Assembly (NCBI GenBank): GCA_017520105.1
Contig: JAFWRL010000037.1
Location: forward strand, 1-10,273
Reading direction: 5' to 3'
Length of the DNA stretch: 10,273 bases
Origin: Fibrobacter sp.
GTDB taxonomy: Bacteria; Fibrobacterota; Fibrobacteria; Fibrobacterales; Fibrobacteraceae
This document shows, piece after piece, positions 6,204 to 10,273 of this stretch; within the stretch, counting starts at the first letter, position 1; the number at the start of each line of letters is the position of its first letter. Made by a program: the position numbers and the translations under genes. Under the pieces are notes generated by a model, which was given only the letters and a program-made list of their open reading frames with translations, made no database searches and was not told the DNA's origin.

Positions 6204-6269
6204 GTGATTCATCTGCAATTACAAGTGATTCATTAAATTTTAAAAATTTTTGAAATTTGCAAAATTTGC
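6204..6269 (+). promoter_or_regulatory. Candidate operator: direct repeats upstream of the DUF4423 promoter
   Basis: GTGATTCAT occurs at 6204-6212 and 6225-6233, 21 bp apart (about two helical turns). AAATTTGC occurs at 6253-6260 and 6262-6269. Both pairs lie upstream of the predicted -35. They could be binding sites for a regulator, perhaps the DUF4423 protein itself, but low-complexity AT sequence could produce the second pair by chance. Confidence 0.3.
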
Positions 6270-6311
6270 GTATTTCTGTGAAAAATCGAAATTTTTGTAT
6301 CATTTTATCTA

Positions 6312-6340
6312 TTGCGTGGTACTGATAAATGAGGTATATT
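6312..6340 (+). promoter_or_regulatory. Predicted sigma70-type promoter of the DUF4423-lipoprotein operon
   Basis: TTGCGT (6312-6317) and TATATT (6335-6340) are separated by exactly 17 bp, close to the TTGACA/TATAAT consensus. The predicted transcription start, about 6347, would give a leader of under 20 nt that starts almost at the ribosome binding site. AT-rich sequence upstream could help as an UP-like element. Confidence 0.5.
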
Positions 6341-6349
6341 TGAGTTTGT

Positions 6350-6356
6350 AAGGAGG
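6350..6356 (+). promoter_or_regulatory. Strong ribosome binding site of the DUF4423 gene
   Basis: AAGGAGG lies 7 bases before the ATG at 6364. It is a near-perfect Shine-Dalgarno sequence, in contrast to the weak or absent ones ahead of the barrel genes and trmO, and it fixes this start. Confidence 0.85.
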
Positions 6357-6363
6357 TTAAAAC

Positions 6364-7179
6364 ATGAAACCGATAACAGAATATCAAGATTACCGAAAGT
6401 ACATGCTTGATTATTTTGACTGGCGAAAAAGAAGTTCCGCGTTCTCGTGGCGCGAATTTTCCAAAATCGCCGGATTCTCGTCGCCATCGTACTTGAAACT
6501 TGTATGTGACGGCAAGAGCTCGCTGAGTCGCGTGGGCGTCCCGCTTGTGGCTGCCGCGATGGGCCTGAATGAATTTGAACAGGAGTATTTCAAGCTCATG
6601 GTCGAATTCACGAATGCCAAAGACGATGACAAGAAAAAAGAAGCGTTCCTCAAGATGAAAGAACTTGCAAACGAACAGCGCGCTAGAGTGTTGGATGCTG
6701 ATGCGTTTGACTATTACGAATCGGCGGTGAATTCCGTTGTTCGTGAACTTGCCCCTTTGATGCCTGGCGCGCTTCCGGGTGAAATCGCCAAGAAAATCAA
6801 GCATACTTTTACGGCACAGCAAGTCCGCGATTCGTTAAAACTCTTGGTAAAGCTCAACATTCTCAAGACGATTGGCGAAAACGTCTATGAACAGACAGAT
6901 AAAGTCATTACGGGCTCGGGCGAGGCTCTCAAACTTGCGCTCCGCTCCATGAACGGCCAGATGATTGACCTTGCTCGCGAGGCTATCGAAAAAATTGCTC
7001 CGGGTGAACGCAACATCTCGGGCGTGACCATCGGAGTCGATGAAACTGCCATGAAGCGAATCTCCGAAGAGGTGAACCGCTTCCGCAAACAAGTTATCGC
7101 CATCGCTGGCGGATCCAAAAAAATCAACCAAGTTTATCGTTTAAATTTACAGCTTTTCCCGCTTTCGGAAAAAGTGTAA
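6364..7179 (+). CDS. TIGR02147/DUF4423 family protein, putative transcriptional regulator
   Basis: This 271-residue cytoplasmic protein matches the TIGR02147 (DUF4423) family, expanded in Fibrobacter and also found in Bdellovibrio-type genomes; its molecular function is not established. The N-terminal region begins EYQDYRKYMLDYFDWRK. Residues about 27-75 (SWREFSKIAGFSSPSYLKLV, then LVAAAMGLNEFEQEYF) resemble a Cro/XRE-like helix-turn-helix with the usual 'Gly-Lys-Ser-Ser-Leu-Ser' turn. Residues about 85-110 are Lys/Glu-rich. The remainder is helical, with a winged-helix-like stretch at 152-178 (FTAQQVRDSLKLLVKLNILK). There is no signal peptide. The start is supported by AAGGAGG. The stop overlaps the ribosome binding site of the downstream lipoprotein gene, so the two are probably co-transcribed. 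Regulation of the neighbouring lipoproteins is inference from context and fold. Confidence 0.82.
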   Translation: MKPITEYQDYRKYMLDYFDWRKRSSAFSWREFSKIAGFSSPSYLKLVCDGKSSLSRVGVPLVAAAMGLNEFEQEYFKLMVEFTNAKDDDKKKEAFLKMKELANEQRARVLDADAFDYYESAVNSVVRELAPLMPGALPGEIAKKIKHTFTAQQVRDSLKLLVKLNILKTIGENVYEQTDKVITGSGEALKLALRSMNGQMIDLAREAIEKIAPGERNISGVTIGVDETAMKRISEEVNRFRKQVIAIAGGSKKINQVYRLNLQLFPLSEKV

Positions 7180-7243
7180 GGAGGAAACATTATGAATATC
7201 AAAAAAATTCAAGGGAGGATTCCTATGAATATCAAAAAAATCA
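7178..7243 (+). repeat. 33-bp tandem duplication of a translation start
   Basis: Copy 1 (7178-7210) and copy 2 (7211-7243) each hold a Shine-Dalgarno sequence (AAGGAGG; GGGAGG), then an ATG 14 bases into the unit, then ATGAATATCAAAAAAAT, 17 bases identical in both. The unit is a multiple of three, so the two ATGs (7192 and 7225) are in frame. The first start would add 11 residues (MNIKKIQGRIP) ahead of the signal peptide. Confidence 0.85.
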
Positions 7244-8112
7244 TTCCGATTTCGCTTGTTGCCATGAGCGTGATGGGCTCCTTTACCGCTTGCTCCGATA
7301 ACAAGGTTGTCGGTGCGGACGAACAGTCTAATTCTGTGGCTGTGCATTTGGAGGAAAAAGAAATTGCAAGTAAAGCGGCGGCTCTTTTAAAAGAAAATTC
7401 TAAGCCCAATGTTGCTACTACTGTAATTGCATCTCGCAAATTAAATGAAGGTGGAATTCAAGAAATTACTTCTACTCAAGTGCTTGAAGGCGATGATGCT
7501 TATAATAGAGCGATGAACGACATAATTGCTGTTGATACTCTTAATACTTCGTATGAAACAGCAGAGGGCTGGAGGCACTATGAGTATTCTGGAACTGAGT
7601 CTTATTCGTACTATCGAGATGTTTATTCAATGCAGGATGAAAATGGTGTAACGTATGGACCGATTCATTCTTATGAAAGTGCTGTTAAAATGGGTGACGG
7701 CTGGCATTTGATAAAATCTCTCTATTGCTGGAATGAAAGTAAATGGTTTACGTCAAATGATAGTGTATTTGAGTTCCCGGAGTATCTTACTGCTTATGAA
7801 CACGAGGCTTATGGAAAAATCGATTTGGATTACAGTAGTAGAGATTCTCTTGTGTTAAACCAATTTGTTGAGGATTGTATTGCTGATGGTGGTACTGTTT
7901 TTAAGTCGGCGATGGGTATTGATACCCAACGTCAGCCCGAATTAAGGTGTACTTTGCCTAGTTTGCATGAGAATCCCATAAGAATCTCCCGTTGGGAAAA
8001 ATACGCATCGTATGTTATCAGTAATTGCAGGTCCGATGTTGTGCCTGAAATGAGAATTCCTAAAGTGTATTGTCCTCCAGAAAAATGTGATGGACTCAAT
8101 TTAGGATGGTAA
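7225..8112 (+). CDS. Putative lipoprotein, paralogue A
   Basis: This 295-residue predicted lipoprotein has an N-region MNIKKI, a hydrophobic stretch, and lipobox FTAC with Cys23 as the lipidated residue, followed by Ser at +2. The ATG at 7225 is preferred because it gives a normal-length signal peptide; the ATG at 7192, with an even better ribosome binding site, would give an 11-residue extension. No known domain is recognised. The mature protein has an acidic, Tyr-rich middle. It shares several blocks with the next lipoprotein: AYNR/SYNR, SMQDENGV/SMKEESGV followed by a Pro and SY, SLYCW/SLYTY, and FVEDCIADGG/FKADCIIENG followed by SA-G and a later Cys. Cys218 and the later cysteines could pair outside the cytoplasm. 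It sits in the operon behind the DUF4423 gene and is more AT-rich than it. The function is unknown; a surface location is inference. Confidence 0.78.
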   Translation: MNIKKIIPISLVAMSVMGSFTACSDNKVVGADEQSNSVAVHLEEKEIASKAAALLKENSKPNVATTVIASRKLNEGGIQEITSTQVLEGDDAYNRAMNDIIAVDTLNTSYETAEGWRHYEYSGTESYSYYRDVYSMQDENGVTYGPIHSYESAVKMGDGWHLIKSLYCWNESKWFTSNDSVFEFPEYLTAYEHEAYGKIDLDYSSRDSLVLNQFVEDCIADGGTVFKSAMGIDTQRQPELRCTLPSLHENPIRISRWEKYASYVISNCRSDVVPEMRIPKVYCPPEKCDGLNLGW

Positions 8113-8145
8113 TAATATAATCCCATATCTCCTGAAATAAAGCAT

Positions 8146-8171
8146 GCTCCCGCTCGTGAGCGGGAGCTTTT
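8146..8171 (+). terminator. Intrinsic terminator after lipoprotein A
   Basis: GCTCCCGCTC (8146-8155) pairs perfectly with GAGCGGGAGC (8158-8167), realistically as an 8-bp stem with a 6-nt loop, followed by TTTT. It lies 33 bp after the lipoprotein A stop codon. Confidence 0.8.
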
Positions 8172-8191
8172 AACCCCAATCAACCGAACAA

Positions 8192-8223
8192 GAAGCCCGC
8201 TCCGATTGTAGTGGGCTTTCTTT
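8192..8223 (+). terminator. Second hairpin (terminator or attenuator) just upstream of lipoprotein B
   Basis: AAGCCCGCT (8193-8201) pairs with AGTGGGCTT (8210-8218) through one G-U pair, with an 8-nt loop, followed by TTTCTTT. It ends only 13 bases before the lipoprotein B ATG, so it may limit or condition read-through into that gene rather than merely back up the first terminator. Its first 13 bases, AGAAGCCCGCTCC (8191-8203), recur at the terminator after lipoprotein B. Confidence 0.6.
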
Positions 8224-8236
8224 GAATACAAATTTT

Positions 8237-8947
8237 ATGAACTTGTCCAAATATATTCTTCTTTTGATTGTAGCGTTGAGTATTGTGGCGGCATTCTGTG
8301 CTTGTTCCGATCAGGGGAGCACAGCTCCAGAAATGCGGTTTGACATTTATAAAGCTCAATCTGGTAAAGCCTATACTCAGGGAGGCGTAGGCAGTCAGAA
8401 ATTTATTGATTCTGTTGATGCTCAAGAATCCTATAATAGATTGGTTCAGTCGTTTTTGGAAAATGGTTTTGTTGATTCTTGTATGTCTTGCGAACCGAGT
8501 CCGGCTGATAATCCTGATCTTGATCCGCTGTACTATTTTTCTTTTGTCTCGATGAAGGAAGAATCTGGTGTTGTGCATTTGCCTGTGGAAATGATAAGTT
8601 ATGCTTCTTTAAAAGAATTTAGTTGTAGTTTGAAGTTTGAACTTGAAAAAAAACAACCCGAATTGTATAAGCTTGGTGCGGTTGCTACTGCGGATGGAGT
8701 CGTCTTTTACAAGTCCTTGTACACTTACGATTTTGACGATGAGATGGAATTTAAGGCGGATTGTATTATCGAAAACGGCTCTTATTCAGAATCTGCAGTA
8801 GGGAGGGTTGATTTTGATGATGGAACTTTTAGAGCGAATGCTGTTTGCAAAGTTTTTGCGAAAACGGATGTCTATTATGATCCATATTGGAAAAAATGGG
8901 TTTCAAAGCTTATTGATCATTGTAAAACCGAAGAGGAAGTCCTCTAA
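8237..8947 (+). CDS. Putative lipoprotein, paralogue B
   Basis: This 236-residue predicted lipoprotein has signal MNLSKYILLLIVALSIVA and lipobox FCAC, with lipidated Cys23 and Ser at +2. The ATG at 8237 is preferred over the in-frame TTG at 8222, which lies in the hairpin's T tract. It is a divergent homologue of lipoprotein A: matching blocks in the same order are SYNRLV, YYFSFVSMKEESGV, FYKSLYTYDF, and FKADCIIENG with Cys176, followed by SAVG and a downstream Cys. The overall length is shorter. No Shine-Dalgarno sequence and no clear promoter lie between the two upstream hairpins and the start, so how it is expressed is unclear. It is AT-rich like paralogue A. It carries no domain I can name. 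The function is unknown; exposure at the envelope is inferred from the lipobox. Confidence 0.75.
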   Translation: MNLSKYILLLIVALSIVAAFCACSDQGSTAPEMRFDIYKAQSGKAYTQGGVGSQKFIDSVDAQESYNRLVQSFLENGFVDSCMSCEPSPADNPDLDPLYYFSFVSMKEESGVVHLPVEMISYASLKEFSCSLKFELEKKQPELYKLGAVATADGVVFYKSLYTYDFDDEMEFKADCIIENGSYSESAVGRVDFDDGTFRANAVCKVFAKTDVYYDPYWKKWVSKLIDHCKTEEEVL

Positions 8948-8965
8948 GAATTCCTTGAAAACGTA

Positions 8966-8995
8966 GAAGCCCGCTCCAATCGGAGCGGGCTTTCC
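8966..8995. terminator. Strong terminator hairpin between convergent genes
   Basis: AAGCCCGCTCC (8967-8977) pairs perfectly with GGAGCGGGCTT (8982-8992) across loop AATC, followed by T residues on the plus strand. It lies between lipoprotein B (stop at 8947) and the convergent deacetylase gene (stop at 9023), so it may stop both; the T tract favours the plus strand. Confidence 0.8.
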
Positions 8996-9022
8996 CTAAA
9001 CCACTGAATTTTAAATCCAGTG

Positions 9023-10273
9023 TTACCTAATATTCATTGTCCAGGCCCTGTTGCCGACCTTCACGACATACATGCCCTTCGCACCGGAGTAAACCTTCTG
9101 CAACATGCCGATACCCTTGGTGGTACGCACGACAGAACCGAGGCTGTTGAACACGGTGATGCTCATGCCCTGAGCGTTCTGGACGGTGATGTAACCGTTG
9201 TTATCGACATAAGCTACGACATGGCTTGCATCATATGCCGGAGTCGGGAGCGCGTCTGTTGCGCTGGACAAGCCCGGTTCAGTGCTAGAAGAAGAACGAT
9301 GATGGCTTCTGCTGGAGCTAGATGCTTCTGTAGCGCTAGAAGTGGGGGCTGCGCTTGAAGTCGGTTCCGTAGCACTAGAAGACGTCGGAGCAGGGCCGCC
9401 GCCTTCGCCAGAGATGACGATGTCGCCTGCGTTCGGGACCGCGTCAAAGTAAACATAGCCGCCGTCGATCTTGGATTCGAGCTTGGCGTCGCCCTGCTTC
9501 ACTTCGGCCTTGGAACCGTCATACTTCACACGGATGGAAAGCGGGTAGTCGTACTTGGAAATGTTGTCGGCGATGTTGTGGGTGAGCTTGACGGTGATGT
9601 TTCCACCGCTAGAGGAAACTTCGGCCTTCGATGCCTTGCGTTCCTTGAGGTACATGGCGACATGGCCCATCGGGGCAACCCAGATGTCCTTATCGTTCTG
9701 CTGGGCCCACTTGAGGGCACCATCGATGGCGTTGATATCCGTCGGCGAGTAGTTGGCGTTGCTGCCGTTTTGCTTGCCCTGGAAACCATGGGTGAGGAAT
9801 GCGGCCCAGCCGTTGCTCTGGATGACTTTCTGCATTCTGCCGGTAAAGTCGTTCGTGCTCTTGAGCTGGCCTTCGGCACCGGTCATGGTGGCAGGGACCT
9901 GGGCCCAGTTGGAGGGACCGTCCTTGCCCATTTCATCGCCCATGCCCTTCCAGCTGCCGTTGCAGATACGGCCCACGATGTAGTTCTGCTTGACCGCGCT
10001 TTCGTTAGGCACGTTGCAGTTCGGGTAGGCGACAGTGATAATACCGTACTTCTGTTTGATTTTGTCAGAAATAGCTTTCTTCGAAGAGGCTTCTTCGCCA
10101 CTCATGTTTTGCCCGTGGCTATTGCTGTGGCTTGCGATTTCGTGCCCTTCGTCGGCCAGACCCTGGAATCCGCTCCAGTTGGGGTTCCAGTTCACCACCA
10201 GGTTGAAGGTAGCCTTGTAGCCATACTTCTTGAACATCGGACCAGCGTCGGTCACGTGGCTCGGTGCGCCATC
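9023..10273 (-). CDS. Polysaccharide deacetylase, NodB/CE4-type, with Ser-rich linker and C-terminal sorting-type domain (5' partial)
   Basis: The frame is open to the right edge, so the N-terminus and signal peptide are missing. The first visible residues, DGAPSHVTDAGPMFKKYG, look like the end of the TFDDG motif of CE4/NodB deacetylases, followed by KATFNLV. The metal-binding motif is HSNSH (10115-10129, HSxxH type). AYPNCNVPN stands near where relatives carry RPPxG, and AFLTHG near the motif with the catalytic His. Enzymes of this fold remove acetyl groups from xylan, chitin or peptidoglycan; the substrate here is not evident. After the catalytic part come a beta-rich region (about 9410-9630), a Ser/Thr/Pro/Ala linker (9230-9403) and a tail (9023-9229: ITVFNSLGSVVR, then KGMYVVKVGN) resembling type IX secretion sorting domains. 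It is presumably secreted and acts outside the cell on polymers. It is G+C-rich compared with the lipoprotein genes. Confidence 0.82.
   Translation of the reverse strand, partial: DGAPSHVTDAGPMFKKYGYKATFNLVVNWNPNWSGFQGLADEGHEIASHSNSHGQNMSGEEASSKKAISDKIKQKYGIITVAYPNCNVPNESAVKQNYIVGRICNGSWKGMGDEMGKDGPSNWAQVPATMTGAEGQLKSTNDFTGRMQKVIQSNGWAAFLTHGFQGKQNGSNANYSPTDINAIDGALKWAQQNDKDIWVAPMGHVAMYLKERKASKAEVSSSGGNITVKLTHNIADNISKYDYPLSIRVKYDGSKAEVKQGDAKLESKIDGGYVYFDAVPNAGDIVISGEGGGPAPTSSSATEPTSSAAPTSSATEASSSSRSHHRSSSSTEPGLSSATDALPTPAYDASHVVAYVDNNGYITVQNAQGMSITVFNSLGSVVRTTKGIGMLQKVYSGAKGMYVVKVGNRAWTMNIR

Larger units (their letters stand above)
6005..6363. other. Divergent intergenic region between Nudix and DUF4423 genes
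   Basis: This 359-bp gap has two halves. From 6029 to 6168 it is G+C-rich dispersed repeat sequence. From about 6200 to 6363 it is very AT-rich, with runs such as AAAAATTTTT (6242-6251), and leads into the promoter and ribosome binding site of the DUF4423 gene. On the minus strand, AT-rich sequence at 6005-6028 could hold the Nudix -10 region (TATTTT), but no clear -35 is seen. No gene is supported in the gap. Confidence 0.75.

Noticed and set aside
6100..6822. 240-codon minus-strand open frame covering the promoter region and part of the DUF4423 gene
   Set aside because: It runs antisense to a well supported gene and through repeats and AT-rich promoter DNA, has no start context, and its product looks random.
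9020..9358. Plus-strand open frame opposite the deacetylase tail
   Set aside because: It is antisense to a clear linker and sorting-type domain, with no motif of its own.

Overview
The window most likely comes from a Fibrobacter species (phylum Fibrobacterota), a rumen or gut fibre degrader. Four lines of evidence point there. There is a TIGR02147/DUF4423 protein, a family heavily expanded in Fibrobacter. Two secreted proteins carry long serine-rich linkers. One of these is a polysaccharide deacetylase with a C-terminal tail resembling a sorting domain. The spaces between genes hold dispersed repeats of the GTCATTCCC / GTCACCCCGGCC type. No database search was possible, so this is recognition from sequence only.

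Layout, left to right. (1) Bases 1-1894, plus strand: the 3' part of a gene for a secreted protein with a Ser-rich linker and a LamG-like domain, followed 3 bp later by trmO (tRNA m6t6A methyltransferase). (2) Bases 1895-2047: an 18-bp-phased GTCATTCCC repeat cluster. (3) Bases 2048-4380, plus strand: three tandem paralogous genes for exported, glycine- and aromatic-rich proteins, probably small outer-membrane beta-barrels, packed as an operon. (4) Bases 4383-6004, minus strand: a Nudix hydrolase (ADP-ribose pyrophosphatase-like) overlapping an RmlD-type extended SDR protein. The SDR appears to have lost catalytic residues, and the Nudix gene carries a palindromic repeat in frame. This block ends 2 bp from the barrel operon. 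(5) Bases 6005-6363: a repeat cluster, then an AT-rich promoter region. (6) Bases 6364-8947, plus strand: a TIGR02147/DUF4423 putative regulator with a strong ribosome binding site, a lipoprotein with a tandemly duplicated translation start, two hairpins, and a second, divergent lipoprotein of the same family. (7) A hairpin at 8966-8995, then a minus-strand polysaccharide deacetylase cut by the right edge.

Most of the products act at the cell envelope or outside the cell: the LamG protein, the three barrels, the two lipoproteins and the deacetylase. trmO and the Nudix-SDR pair are cytoplasmic. Two points stand out. First, a palindromic element lies in frame inside the Nudix gene and has the same geometry, with compensatory stem changes, as an intergenic copy 440 bp away. 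Second, the DUF4423 regulator is coupled to two homologous lipoproteins by unusual translation and terminator arrangements. No phage, transposase, CRISPR array, rRNA or tRNA gene was seen.
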